The translations under genes were made by a program, and so were the position numbers. DNA of 34,946 bases from a virus, in IMG/VR virus record IMGVR_UViG_3300030106_006936, positions 1-34,946 of that record; one strand, written 5' to 3'. Below the pieces are notes generated by a model. It did no database searches. It was not told the origin of the DNA and saw nothing but the letters and a program-made list of their open reading frames with translations. Below are positions 10,342 through 18,541 of the stretch, piece by piece; positions within the stretch are counted from its first letter, which is position 1, and the number at the start of each line of letters is the position of its first letter.

Positions 10342-11708
10342 CAGAGCCTACCTCTCATGGACGCCCCTCCAAGATTTCTTCTCAATTCATCTTGGATTAT
10401 TCTGCTTATCTCTCTTGCCGATTCTCTTGAAGACCCTCCTCCAAGATTGAATGTGTTATTGAAGACCATCCCGCTTCCGCCAGCCATAGATACAGGAATC
10501 GATTTTCCATCAGGAAGAGGTACTACTGCTTCTGTACCGTGAAGTGTCGCAGGGAACCCACTTTTAGGCCCTGAAAATATACCACCATCATGAGCCGGAT
10601 TGACCTGTAAACCCTCCCCTGCTACCCCTCCTACCGTCTTTCCAAATTTCAATAAAGCACTAAATGCGCCCCAAAACATCTCTCCAAGACCTGATTCGCC
10701 TCCACCACCTGCCCCAGCGTTAGCCATATCGAATGTGTGGTTAACATTCATTTTGGTATCATTTAAATCGCTAATCCAGCCGGGTATCCCTTCATAATCC
10801 CCTTCACCCTTCAACATATCACGAAGTTCCTTCAGATTTTCAGCCTTCTCAAGTTCAGTCTCAATCAAATCAATTTGATGTTTGGTTGTCTTATAGAGAA
10901 GGATGTATTCTGAGCGCCCATTCATCAGATGCATGAATTCGTTCAGTTCAGTTCCACGTTCAGCGTTAACGAGGAGATTGTTCTGTTCCCCCATCTTGAA
11001 ATCAGCCGCTTCGAAGTCACCCGTCATCAAGAGCAAATCTTCGAATCTCTTCAGTTCGTCTGGTGTTTCAAATCCTGATATATCGAGATAACCATCAAGG
11101 CCTTCAGTCACAGTTTTGCCTTCTATAAGGTCATAGAAACTCTGTAAAGATTCGTCCACTGGGAAATTATAGGTAAGATATCCGTCTAAATTCTCACTTT
11201 GGAATTCCCCTTCAAGTCCTATCATTCTCTGGAATTTCTCCAATTCTGCGTCTGTTTCGAATGTATAGGTCAGCATATCATCCATAGGAATGAGGTCTGT
11301 CTGACCCGTCATCATATCCATTAATGCTATGAGTTCTGCATTGAGGTCAATATTCAGTCCGTCAGCAGCGGCTTGCAACTCAGCCATTTTTTCAGGGGTA
11401 ATATCACCTAAAGTCAAATCAGCAAATTGTTCTCCTAACGCAGAAAAGTCGAAATCTACTGCCAATGAGTCTTCTAAAAGTTTAGCGGCATCTGCCCCAA
11501 GGTCGTCAAATTGTTTGTTGATATTATCTATGGATTGTTGTGGTATAAGCATCCCACTGAATGCTCCTGACATCTTTCCTGAAGTTGCCATATTATTTGC
11601 TACAGCGCCAGATGATTTCTCTAAGAATTTCATCTCAGCGTTAGTTACCTTCAACATATTGTTGAGGCCCCTTACTTTGGTGTTTATGCCTTCAAAATTC
11701 TCTACCAT
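10341..11708 (-). CDS. Tape measure protein (short, repeat-containing)
   Basis: A 455-residue protein if started at ATG 11708, which overlaps the upstream stop as TAATG and has a GGAGG site ten bases before it. A GTG two codons upstream is the alternative. The C-terminal part has the hallmark seen at the end of many tape-measure proteins: a Gly-rich run, a hydrophobic patch (FWGAFSALLKFG), then DGGIFSGPKSGFPATLHGTE followed by AVVPLPDGKSIPV. Residues about 125-330 hold roughly six repeats of 31-36 residues, each with an ELxxFxxL helix and a short GYL-type strand. The tape measure sets tail length; at about 1.5 angstrom per residue this would give a tail near 70 nm (inference). Its position after two chaperone-like genes and before the tip proteins supports the call. 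Confidence 0.75.
   Translation of the reverse strand: MVENFEGINTKVRGLNNMLKVTNAEMKFLEKSSGAVANNMATSGKMSGAFSGMLIPQQSIDNINKQFDDLGADAAKLLEDSLAVDFDFSALGEQFADLTLGDITPEKMAELQAAADGLNIDLNAELIALMDMMTGQTDLIPMDDMLTYTFETDAELEKFQRMIGLEGEFQSENLDGYLTYNFPVDESLQSFYDLIEGKTVTEGLDGYLDISGFETPDELKRFEDLLLMTGDFEAADFKMGEQNNLLVNAERGTELNEFMHLMNGRSEYILLYKTTKHQIDLIETELEKAENLKELRDMLKGEGDYEGIPGWISDLNDTKMNVNHTFDMANAGAGGGGESGLGEMFWGAFSALLKFGKTVGGVAGEGLQVNPAHDGGIFSGPKSGFPATLHGTEAVVPLPDGKSIPVSMAGGSGMVFNNTFNLGGGSSRESAREISRIIQDELRRNLGGASMRGRL
10719..11336 (-). repeat. Protein-level repeats in the tape measure gene (about six units)
   Basis: The encoded protein repeats a unit of about 31-36 residues. Recognisable unit starts are AELIALMDMM, AELEKFQRMI, ESLQSFYDLI, ELKRFEDLLL, TELNEFMHLM and NLKELRDMLK. 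Most units continue with a G(D/E)(F/Y)- or GYL-type segment. The repeats are divergent and seen at protein level; I did not detect a matching DNA tandem repeat. Confidence 0.6.
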
Positions 11709-11944
11709 TACCACATCCCCTCCATTAAGTGCTGGGAATAATCCACATTAATGGATTCACCGGATGCTTTGGCATCTCGGGCTTTTTCGGCACGAATCTC
11801 ATCCATGGAGATTGCCCATGAAGCGTGCATGACCACGTCATCATAATCCATCTCCATCACGTCCGTCATTGTACACCCGAAATGCTTTGCTACTCTGTAT
11901 GCCACTCCCTGTATGCTTAATTGATAATCATCTGGCTCCTTCAT
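11708..11944 (-). CDS. Tail assembly chaperone-like protein 2 (gpGT-position)
   Basis: A 78-residue protein beginning MKEPDDYQLSIQGVAYRV. Its ATG overlaps the stop of the upstream chaperone-like gene by four bases (ATGA), and its TAA overlaps the tape-measure ATG. Small predicted helical proteins in pairs just before the tape measure are usually tail assembly chaperones (the G and GT pair of lambda). The short helical segment AKHFGCTMTDVMEMDYDDVVMH resembles the region used by such proteins in many siphoviruses. Its frame stays open for about 120 bases upstream inside the preceding gene, in the register a -1 frameshift would need, but no canonical slippery heptamer was found. Function is inferred mainly from position. 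Confidence 0.55.
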   Translation of the reverse strand: MKEPDDYQLSIQGVAYRVAKHFGCTMTDVMEMDYDDVVMHASWAISMDEIRAEKARDAKASGESINVDYSQHLMEGMW

Positions 11945-12315
11945 TGTGGTGTTTCGGAGGAAGTCTCTGACCCGCTTCCCTCGGGCCTCGTAAAATCCCC
12001 TTGGGCTAACTGAATCATCTCCATTGGAGACATCATCTTCTCTACGATTCCCTTTCCTATTTCATAAGGGAGATTGAGTATATCCCCCCTTTCCATCTCA
12101 GGCTCTGTACGAATGACCCATTCTGTGAGAATATGTTCGTTATATGCTGGTACATCGAAAGAAACGCCATCTTCACCTTGTAACATAAGTACCTTCAAGG
12201 CTCGCTGCACGTCTACGAAATTGGGTCTTTTTAGCCAGACCTTCAGCAAATTGTCCTCTACTGGGACTTCAATTTCAATTTCCCGACTCTTCTTCAATTC
12301 CTCTATCCACGACAT
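11941..12315 (-). CDS. Tail assembly chaperone-like protein 1 (gpG-position)
   Basis: A protein of about 124 residues starting MSWIEELKKSREIEIEVPVE; an in-frame GTG three codons earlier (12324) is an alternative start, directly preceded by a TAA. It begins inside the end of the SAP-domain gene and ends in a four-base overlap with the next gene. The layout of a short N-terminal beta stretch, a helical body (VDVQRALKVLM, IGKGIVEKMMSPMEM) and a loose Glu/Ser/Thr-rich tail matches tail assembly chaperones placed between the tail tube and the tape measure. No name-level homology was recognised. Confidence 0.55.
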   Translation of the reverse strand: MSWIEELKKSREIEIEVPVEDNLLKVWLKRPNFVDVQRALKVLMLQGEDGVSFDVPAYNEHILTEWVIRTEPEMERGDILNLPYEIGKGIVEKMMSPMEMIQLAQGDFTRPEGSGSETSSETPQ

Positions 12316-12772
12316 CGTTCTCACTTACTGTTTCTTCTTCGGGGGTGACCGATTCCTCGGTGGCCTCCGTTTCCTCCGAAGGGGGAGCCTCCTCGACTGC
12401 CTCTTCTTCGGAATTGTCATCAGCACGAAGTCGTTCTATGAGTTCGAGTTTCGTGCCACTTGATTTGAGTTCACGCTCGATACATAGCGCTTTGAGTTGG
12501 GGGACTGTCAGTGAAGGGTAATTGTCTTCTTCGACTACTTCCTCAGTAGCCTCTTCAACAGTTTCCTCTACAGGTGCTTCCTCTACCTCTTCTTCAACAG
12601 GTGTTTCTTCTTCAACAGGTGTAGTGTTATTCTCTACAGGAAAGGGGTCCTCACTTATCTTAGAAGCAAGAGGGTCGAAAACCTCTGGTTCTGGCTCTTC
12701 TACTACTTCTATTGGGAGAGAAGAGTTGTATGTATTCGCTGTACTTGGGTTTAGGCTGATTCTTCGTGACAT
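12275..12772 (-). CDS. Acidic SAP-domain protein
   Basis: This 165-residue protein is extremely acidic, with Glu/Val/Pro-rich runs such as TPVEEEVEEAPVEETVEEAT. Residues about 87-117 form a recognisable SAP-type helix-extension-helix: LTVPQLKALCIERELKSSG then KLELIERLRAD. SAP domains usually bind nucleic acid; in some phages they occur in structural or small accessory proteins. It starts with a good ribosome-binding site (GAGGTGAT) that overlaps the tail-tube stop region. It ends about 40 bases inside the next gene. Placement between tail tube and tail chaperones is unusual for a DNA-binding domain. It could be a minor tail or assembly protein. Confidence 0.7.
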   Translation of the reverse strand: MSRRISLNPSTANTYNSSLPIEVVEEPEPEVFDPLASKISEDPFPVENNTTPVEEETPVEEEVEEAPVEETVEEATEEVVEEDNYPSLTVPQLKALCIERELKSSGTKLELIERLRADDNSEEEAVEEAPPSEETEATEESVTPEEETVSENDVVDRGIEEESGN

Positions 12773-12775
12773 CTT

Positions 12776-12783
12776 ATCACCTC
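12776..12783 (-). promoter_or_regulatory. Ribosome-binding site GAGGTGAT
   Basis: On the minus strand the sequence GAGGTGATAAG runs straight into the ATG at 12772. It is a near-complete complement to the universal 3' end of 16S rRNA and overlaps the stop of the tail-tube gene. Confidence 0.7.
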
Positions 12784-14893
12784 AAGAATGCCCCAGCGTA
12801 TCTGTCGCTACTACTCGCATCGTCTTCGGTAGAATGTTGAGTGTGGCTCTAACAGCCCCCTTATCTTCTGGGATTGGGATTGGGGCTTCTGAGAGCATGA
12901 AATCCTCAAGCCAGATGGTCATCTGTTCTCGTGTACCTGTTGCGCCTTGTTTAAGGAATGATAATCGGATACTGTCGTCTTTGTCACTGAATGATTTAGC
13001 AGACCGAAGTTCGTGAAGGAAGATGGGGTCATCAAGTATAACTTCCATTGAAAGGCTGTAGTCCGTTTTTCCTTCTACCACATCAGATGGGCTATGCTTA
13101 CCACCGAATGGTATTGCGTCTTTTACAAGGGTGTCAGCAGTGAGTCCAGAATCTTGAGGATTGCCGCCAATCGTGTATATCTGAGTAGTGTTGTTATTCC
13201 CAGTAAGAGTGAACGAAGTAGCACGTGCGATTGAGCGCCCACCAAGAGTCAGTGTACCGTCATAGAAGAAGAATGGTTTCTGGGTTCCAGATTCAATTCC
13301 TGCCTCTTTCCTTGCTGCAGGGGTGTTAGCAGTGTTCTCAAACATTCGATGAGCAATGAAACGGTCACCTATAGCGTCACCAACTTCGTCCCCAGAATCA
13401 AGACGACCAGTATCAGTGTATTCCATCTGCGAATCGAAATTGACCTGTAACCGTGCTGCTGCATCTGTATCTGCTGTGAATGTGAAAGATGTGACTTTAC
13501 ACCCCTTGAAGATACGAGTGAGTTGTTTAGTATCATTGGTTGAACCGGGTGCCGCTTCATCTTGTTCAGCATTTGAGGTTCCGTATGAGCCAAGGTCTCT
13601 GTTCCTGATGGATGTCTCCAGAGCGAAAGAAGGGACTGTAGAACGACTGTAAATCAAACGAGTGACTGGGTTCTGTAGGCTCCCAGCAGTTGTACCAGTA
13701 GTAATGAGGTTAGGGCTTTGCTCGCTGTCATCAGAATTGAATTGGAAGAACGTGACAAGTACTGTTTCAGTAGTGGCTTCATGAGCGAAATTGAACGGGT
13801 CATCCACATATATTCGACCAGCAGCGTTGATACCAACAATACGGCGAATCTCGTATCTACGTGTTGCTTCTACCGGGCTGATATGAGGGGCGTCTGAGCC
13901 ACTTCCAAAGATGTTGAGAGCAGCCGGTTTTCCACTGGCCAACTCTACTTCTCTGTGTTGGACAACAGGTAGAAGGTAATTATTGGCTGTGCCTGAATCA
14001 ACTGTAACTTGAGCATCATTCACAACGACATAATCTCCGACGGCTACAAGAGTTCCTTCCGCTGTATGGCGAACATTCTCCATAGCAGACCCACCACCCC
14101 ACCCGGTTGCTGTTATTTGGAGCCAATTCTGACCGGGGGCTATATCAGCATCAAGATACATAGGGGTCTGAGGGTCGGTTCCACCGGCAATCTTGAATGG
14201 GTTAGCCGCAGCAGACGCCTTTGCTACTTCTGTACCAAGACAATAGTAGAACCAACGAGCATTGTGGAGATTCACCTCAAAGGAGCCGCCAGTATGTGTG
14301 TATCTTCCGGGTGCTTGGACTGCTACATCTCTACCAAGACCCACTACCTGATATCGCTTGATATCGACTTTCGTCTCAGGTAGAGTGATATTAGAGACTA
14401 AACCAACGAACTGGTCTGTAAGAACACTTTCAGCCGTTACAGCAGAAGAGGTATGATATGTGAAATTCGATATATCTGGAGAAGGAACACCAAGTGGTCC
14501 AATCATGATTGCATCACCGGCTGCTGCTGCAACTGCTGAACTTAACCCACTGTGAGTTAGTCGAGGGGCGATTTCTATCTCGTCTTCATTGTTAGCAACG
14601 ACAGTGAACACTGCTCCTGTTGATAAATCGTCGCTGCTGTACGTACTTGCGCTCTTGATACGAACTTTGGCGCCGACCAACAGGTTCTTTGGATACATGA
14701 GGTTTTGACTTGAGTCAACCAATAGATTATCGCTCCCGTGTGAAGCAGTGAATTTAATTGTAGCAGTATCATGTGATGCGTCATTCTCTATAGTAAAACG
14801 CAAAGAGCGTGGAACATCATATTCAAAATATAGCCCACTCTCGTGACCAAACGAAATCTCTGCTAAATCACCACGATATATTGTTGACGGCAT
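12782..14893 (-). CDS. Major tail (tube) protein, unusually long
   Basis: A 703-residue beta-rich protein. Segments such as TRIFKGCKVTSFTFTADTDA, PFFFYDGTLTLGG and ATSFTLTGNNNTTQIYTIGG resemble tail-tube proteins of long-tailed phages, where a beta sandwich polymerises around the tape measure. Typical tube proteins are 150-400 residues, so this one carries extra domains; the middle part (about residues 230-420) has long Gly/Ala/Asp-rich beta stretches. The start ATG has a GAGGAAT site about eight bases upstream. The gene sits after the tail-terminator candidate and before the chaperone-like genes, the usual tube location. Tube versus sheath cannot be fully settled from sequence, but no separate tube or sheath gene is visible nearby. 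Confidence 0.65.
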   Translation of the reverse strand: MPSTIYRGDLAEISFGHESGLYFEYDVPRSLRFTIENDASHDTATIKFTASHGSDNLLVDSSQNLMYPKNLLVGAKVRIKSASTYSSDDLSTGAVFTVVANNEDEIEIAPRLTHSGLSSAVAAAAGDAIMIGPLGVPSPDISNFTYHTSSAVTAESVLTDQFVGLVSNITLPETKVDIKRYQVVGLGRDVAVQAPGRYTHTGGSFEVNLHNARWFYYCLGTEVAKASAAANPFKIAGGTDPQTPMYLDADIAPGQNWLQITATGWGGGSAMENVRHTAEGTLVAVGDYVVVNDAQVTVDSGTANNYLLPVVQHREVELASGKPAALNIFGSGSDAPHISPVEATRRYEIRRIVGINAAGRIYVDDPFNFAHEATTETVLVTFFQFNSDDSEQSPNLITTGTTAGSLQNPVTRLIYSRSTVPSFALETSIRNRDLGSYGTSNAEQDEAAPGSTNDTKQLTRIFKGCKVTSFTFTADTDAAARLQVNFDSQMEYTDTGRLDSGDEVGDAIGDRFIAHRMFENTANTPAARKEAGIESGTQKPFFFYDGTLTLGGRSIARATSFTLTGNNNTTQIYTIGGNPQDSGLTADTLVKDAIPFGGKHSPSDVVEGKTDYSLSMEVILDDPIFLHELRSAKSFSDKDDSIRLSFLKQGATGTREQMTIWLEDFMLSEAPIPIPEDKGAVRATLNILPKTMRVVATDTLGHS

Positions 14894-14907
14894 GTTTATT
14901 CCTCAGT

Positions 14908-15348
14908 TCAAGCGATGGCCTCTGCTAAAGTCACGACCTCTACTTGAAAGGTCATACGGTGCATTCTTTTGGTTCTATCGGATAAATCTGTCCGAGTTTT
15001 AAACAAAAGACGGTCATAATTTGTCGCATCGCCCTTTCTTTTCAGGTGAATGACTCGTCGGAGTTCATCTTCTATCTTCTCTAATCGACTGCGGCCACGA
15101 GAGGTGCGACAATCTATGGTCAGGTTCACACGTGTGTTCACGAAATCATAGAAGAGTTCAGGTGCCTCTTCGTTGTGTGCGGTCTCATAGAGAAGAACGT
15201 AATCGCTGCGGGAAAGGTCGATACGCTTTCCACGCTCTGGGTCAACTGTTGTGATATCTGTAACGACAGGTTTGATGTTATCTGTATTCGCCCGAGTCCA
15301 GTTATCATCAAGGATTGAGACAACAAGGGGGATTGCTTCTGTAGCCAT
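14908..15348 (-). CDS. Tail terminator / tail completion-like protein
   Basis: A 146-residue protein starting MATEAIPLVVSILDDNW. A GGAGG site lies seven bases before the ATG, overlapping the end of the upstream gene. The alternating strand and helix pattern (LFYDFVNTRVNLTIDCRTS, then KIEDELRRVIHLKRK, then MTFQVEVVTLAEA) resembles the compact terminator fold found immediately before the tail tube gene. The role, capping the tail and joining it to the neck, is inferred from size, pattern and position. Confidence 0.55.
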   Translation of the reverse strand: MATEAIPLVVSILDDNWTRANTDNIKPVVTDITTVDPERGKRIDLSRSDYVLLYETAHNEEAPELFYDFVNTRVNLTIDCRTSRGRSRLEKIEDELRRVIHLKRKGDATNYDRLLFKTRTDLSDRTKRMHRMTFQVEVVTLAEAIA

Positions 15349-15349
15349 T

Positions 15350-15616
15350 TCAGTCCTCCATCAGGTCTCTCATATATTGTGATGCTGATTGCATCTGGCG
15401 TTCTATGGCCTTCTCGACAGCCTGTACTTGTTGCTCGCCCGGAGGCATCCCACTTTGTATGTTGACCCAGCCGTCTTCTCCACGCTTATAGCCCGCAGCC
15501 TCCCATTCTATGCGTTCAAACTTATGATATACTTCAGGTGGATGTGACTTTCTGTAGTGTTGCACAGCAGGTTGTAAAGCCGCTTTGATATCTTTAGAAA
15601 GGTAAGATTTCTTCAC
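15350..15616 (-). CDS. Small neck-region protein of unknown function
   Basis: An 88-residue protein starting at GTG 15616 in a four-base GTGA overlap with the stop of the adaptor gene. It is rich in Lys, Glu, Gln and Tyr, with a helical C-terminal half (QQVQAVEKAIERQMQSASQY). No family was recognised. Between the adaptor and the terminator one usually finds a head-closure or minor neck protein, which is the most likely role. Confidence 0.5.
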   Translation of the reverse strand: MKKSYLSKDIKAALQPAVQHYRKSHPPEVYHKFERIEWEAAGYKRGEDGWVNIQSGMPPGEQQVQAVEKAIERQMQSASQYMRDLMED

Positions 15617-17184
15617 TCGAACACCACTACTTCTGTGTACCTACCCAGAGTACGTGCCACGTCTTCATCGAAGATACGAATCTTATTCTCCAAACTAACA
15701 TTGCTGGTTCCTTCTGGGATGAGGACTGAACGGTCGTCAGAGAGTAGAAGGTCAACTGCGACCAGTTTTGTACAAGCGTCTTCAATCGCTCTCTCAAGAT
15801 ATCGCTCACCATAGATGTACGCTACCTTGACTGCATTCCACTCGAAGAAGGGATAAGAATTGTTGAAGTAAACAATACCTGATTCAGCATCAAGCCACCA
15901 ATCTCGAAGGCGAGCGTGGTCTCCTATAGCCGAACCGCCTTGGAAATCAATCGAAAATTTATGTTGGGTGATACTGGTCCCTGAAGTGTTCAAAGTCGTC
16001 AAAGGTGTGCCACTGACATTAGCGCACCCAGTAAACGTAGTATCTGTAGTACCTGTATAACTCAATACTTCATTCCCTACTTGGAGTACACCTTTCTCAA
16101 CAAAGCCACTGGTACTGGCAACATTCACTGTTGTACTGGATACAGACGTGCTGGTTGTAGTGGCTGTTGATGTCTGAGATAAAGATATGTTAGTAGTATC
16201 GCTTGTTGCGATTGTGCAAGTCTCCCCAGCCGCCCCATCTCTCATAGATGTGACCTTTAACTTCCCTCCACCATAGTCGGCGTTCGCTGAAGCAAGGAAC
16301 TCATTATCAACAGCAACGTTAGAAGTAGAGCCTTCAAGGGTGAATGTGGGTGAGAATTCGACCGCTGTCTTCCCCACTCTATCTTCTCTGTTGATGAGGT
16401 CAGCAAGGTTCTGGGCAGCAGTAATGTTATCAAAATCTGCACGCCAGTTTGTAGTACCAGTGCCAACAGTCAATGTCCCTACAGAACCATTTCCGGGAGC
16501 GAGATAGACGCTGTCCCCACTCAATTCGCTATAATCTGAAATTTGTATACGTGCTTCTGCAGCACCGATTTCACGATAGTCATCTCCTTGCCACAATTCA
16601 AGGCGAAGAATCTGTTGTATGTTACGGAATAAAAGTGGGGTAGTCCCTACATAATCTGTGTAATATCGGCGTCTATAGGGCTTGTAAGTATCGAAATTGA
16701 GATATTCTGCAGATACCAGATAAGGCCTCCATGCGCTCTTGGTGATATTATCTATCTTATCTTGCATACGTAGAATGATATTCTCTACTTTGCTCTTAGT
16801 TATTCCACGGGTTCTACCATTGGTGAATGATGCAGTATTCTGCACATATGTATTGTCAGCGCTTTGATAATCTGATGTAGAGAAAGAGCCCGTGAAATAA
16901 AGGGCTACTCCATTAGACCCTCCTTCTGCGATGGATGTGATTGTCTTTTCAATCCCTAATGCTTGAGCATCACTGTAAATGAGAATGGTATCGCCTACAG
17001 CGAAACCAATGCTACGGTAGTCCGAACCAGTAACATAGACTCTATCAGACTCTGAATCAGCACTGACTGCTACTGCTTCTTGTGGGCCTATATCAAGAAG
17101 GTCCGCTACTTTTTGCGCTGTAGTATAAACTATCTCAGATGGGTAAAGAGGTCTTACCTCTGGTTCTCCGGGACTGAATACCAT
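15613..17184 (-). CDS. Head-tail adaptor (connector) protein with beta-rich insert
   Basis: A protein of about 523 residues; ATG 17184 is preferred, with GTG 17190 two codons upstream as an alternative. The C-terminal segment, VKVAYIYGERYLERAIEDAC followed by TKLVAVDLLLSDDRS, and the N-terminal TAQKVADLLDIGPQ helix look like the helical adaptor that binds under the portal. The helical parts are separated by a long beta-rich insertion. That insertion carries a module with TTVNVASTSGFVEKGVLQVG and YTGTTDTTFTGC, similar to a segment in the giant fibre gene. Typical adaptors are 100-200 residues, so the insert makes this one unusually large and could protrude as a neck decoration. Confidence 0.6.
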   Translation of the reverse strand: MVFSPGEPEVRPLYPSEIVYTTAQKVADLLDIGPQEAVAVSADSESDRVYVTGSDYRSIGFAVGDTILIYSDAQALGIEKTITSIAEGGSNGVALYFTGSFSTSDYQSADNTYVQNTASFTNGRTRGITKSKVENIILRMQDKIDNITKSAWRPYLVSAEYLNFDTYKPYRRRYYTDYVGTTPLLFRNIQQILRLELWQGDDYREIGAAEARIQISDYSELSGDSVYLAPGNGSVGTLTVGTGTTNWRADFDNITAAQNLADLINREDRVGKTAVEFSPTFTLEGSTSNVAVDNEFLASANADYGGGKLKVTSMRDGAAGETCTIATSDTTNISLSQTSTATTTSTSVSSTTVNVASTSGFVEKGVLQVGNEVLSYTGTTDTTFTGCANVSGTPLTTLNTSGTSITQHKFSIDFQGGSAIGDHARLRDWWLDAESGIVYFNNSYPFFEWNAVKVAYIYGERYLERAIEDACTKLVAVDLLLSDDRSVLIPEGTSNVSLENKIRIFDEDVARTLGRYTEVVVFE

Positions 17185-17196
17185 TGGCACGCATAC

Positions 17197-17487
17197 TCAC
17201 AACCTGTTCTTGTCGTCCCTGTCTCCAAGGTTGAAGTTCATAGGCTTGTTGCAAGAAGAGCAATTTTCTACCCAACAGAAATGCAAAAGTCCACAGTTCT
17301 GACAACGTGTGCCTGAACCTATATTCAAGATATCACGCACACGAGCGTTACGTAGACGTTGTTTCTGAGTTATACCCTCTAATGGGTTCTCTTTCTTGGT
17401 AACATTACCTTCGCCAACAGAAGAGGCGATTTTTGTTCCTTGTTTGGATAATCGTTCTATATCCTTGAGTTCTAAGGTGTCGACCAT
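17197..17487 (-). CDS. Small Zn-finger-like protein
   Basis: A 96-residue basic protein with a cysteine cluster: RCQNCGLLHFCWVENCSSC, giving Cys 62, 65, 71, 76 and 79. The CxxC pairs suggest one zinc ribbon with a spare cysteine. The N-terminal half is charged and probably helical. The sequence just before ATG 17487 contains GTGATG, a plausible ribosome-binding site. It lies between virion genes and is followed closely by the adaptor gene, so it may be a neck component or an assembly factor. Function is not known. Confidence 0.6.
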   Translation of the reverse strand: MVDTLELKDIERLSKQGTKIASSVGEGNVTKKENPLEGITQKQRLRNARVRDILNIGSGTRCQNCGLLHFCWVENCSSCNKPMNFNLGDRDDKNRL

Positions 17488-17493
17488 ACATCA

Positions 17494-17985
17494 TCACGCA
17501 AAACTGACTGTAACAATAATCTCTCCACGAGAAGTTGTGACATTGGTATCGGTCACTGAACTGCTTGCTCCAGCCAAAATATCGATGACTCTACCATTCA
17601 ACATTGGTGAGAATGTATCTGAATAAAGTTTAGCGTGCTCTGGGAGGGTAAGCGAAGCCTTTTCTTGGAGTGTGAAAGACTCAGGGTCAGAACCTACATT
17701 CGTCGCAGTCACCCATCCAATGAAAGTGAATCCGGGTTTAGTAAGGCTGATTTCGTCATTACGAACATATAGACGAGAAGCGCTGTTCATCTTAGCATTT
17801 GGATTCAAGATGAGATTAGCGTTAGCAGTTGTAAAATCAGTTTGAGCGTCTGCTGCATCTTCTGTGACGATTGTCTCTGTACCAGAGTTATCAATAGCAA
17901 CAGCAGTTTTCACAGACAAACCAGTCCAATAAGGACCATTGGCGTGAAATCTGAAGACTTGGGTATTGATTGCGGGAAGCGCCAT
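17494..17985 (-). CDS. Beta-rich virion protein of unknown function
   Basis: A 163-residue protein starting MALPAINTQVFRFHANG. It is beta-rich, with few charges and many Thr, Ser, Asn and Val residues, and ends GEIIVTVSFA. A GGGGGTTGATG stretch precedes the ATG. Genes of this size and composition in the decoration-to-neck interval are commonly capsid decoration or head-completion proteins. No family match could be named. Confidence 0.5.
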   Translation of the reverse strand: MALPAINTQVFRFHANGPYWTGLSVKTAVAIDNSGTETIVTEDAADAQTDFTTANANLILNPNAKMNSASRLYVRNDEISLTKPGFTFIGWVTATNVGSDPESFTLQEKASLTLPEHAKLYSDTFSPMLNGRVIDILAGASSSVTDTNVTTSRGEIIVTVSFA

Positions 17986-18001
17986 GGGACATCAACCCCC
18001 A

Positions 18002-18535
18002 TCAGCGCTTGCCGAGTATCCACCATTGTCCGTCTTGGGTGTGAGCAGTGCTGGCTGCTCCAAGGTTTCCATTGCCGAAGACGACATATTTGTTGGTCGT
18101 GTCAACGCTCACTGAAAGTGACCCGTCATTGAGAGTTACTGCACTCTGGTCTGGACCGAGTTTGAATAAGTTAGCGTTGTTAGCGATAGCCACCAAGACA
18201 CCAGCACCAATAGTAAGTCCAGTTGCGCTTGCGATTGCCGTGATGACCCCCACTCTCTGACCTGAAGTGTTGTAGATTGTCTCTCCAACATTGAAGTGGA
18301 GCCTGACATCTACAGTGTCGACAACCATTGCCGTATCACCGACTGCCATATCATCCCCATCATTGAGTTTGATTCCAGTATCGTAAATACTGGTGACATG
18401 GCCGCCAGCAGCGAGCACTGAAGAGATGTGACCATCATACGACACATCGGTGCCACCATCTGTAAAAGTCCCTGTTAACATGTAAAGGTCGCCCATTACA
18501 TGCGTTCGTGCGTCAACTGTATTTCCTGCTGCCAT
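18002..18535 (-). CDS. Probable capsid decoration protein
   Basis: A 177-residue protein, Gly/Ala/Thr/Val-rich and probably all beta, beginning MAAGNTVDARTHVMGDLYML. The stretch LHFNVGETIYNTSGQRVG followed by VITAIASATG resembles repeated beta hairpins found in phage head decoration or fibre-like surface proteins. A GGAGTGAT ribosome-binding site precedes the ATG. It is two genes downstream of the major capsid protein's first neighbour. Assignment is by composition and position only. Confidence 0.5.
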   Translation of the reverse strand: MAAGNTVDARTHVMGDLYMLTGTFTDGGTDVSYDGHISSVLAAGGHVTSIYDTGIKLNDGDDMAVGDTAMVVDTVDVRLHFNVGETIYNTSGQRVGVITAIASATGLTIGAGVLVAIANNANLFKLGPDQSAVTLNDGSLSVSVDTTNKYVVFGNGNLGAASTAHTQDGQWWILGKR

Positions 18536-18541
18536 AATTTA

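Noticed and set aside
11329-11751. Plus-strand frame of 140 residues opposite the tape measure
   Set aside because: It is antisense to a well-supported gene, has no ribosome-binding site and no recognisable protein pattern.
11941-12064. Programmed -1 frameshift called as a feature
   Set aside because: The frame is open but no standard slippery heptamer was found, so it is listed as an observation only.
12522-13016. Plus-strand Ser-rich frame of 164 residues
   Set aside because: It is the antisense image of the Glu-rich minus-strand gene (antisense of Glu-rich codons gives Ser-rich frames).
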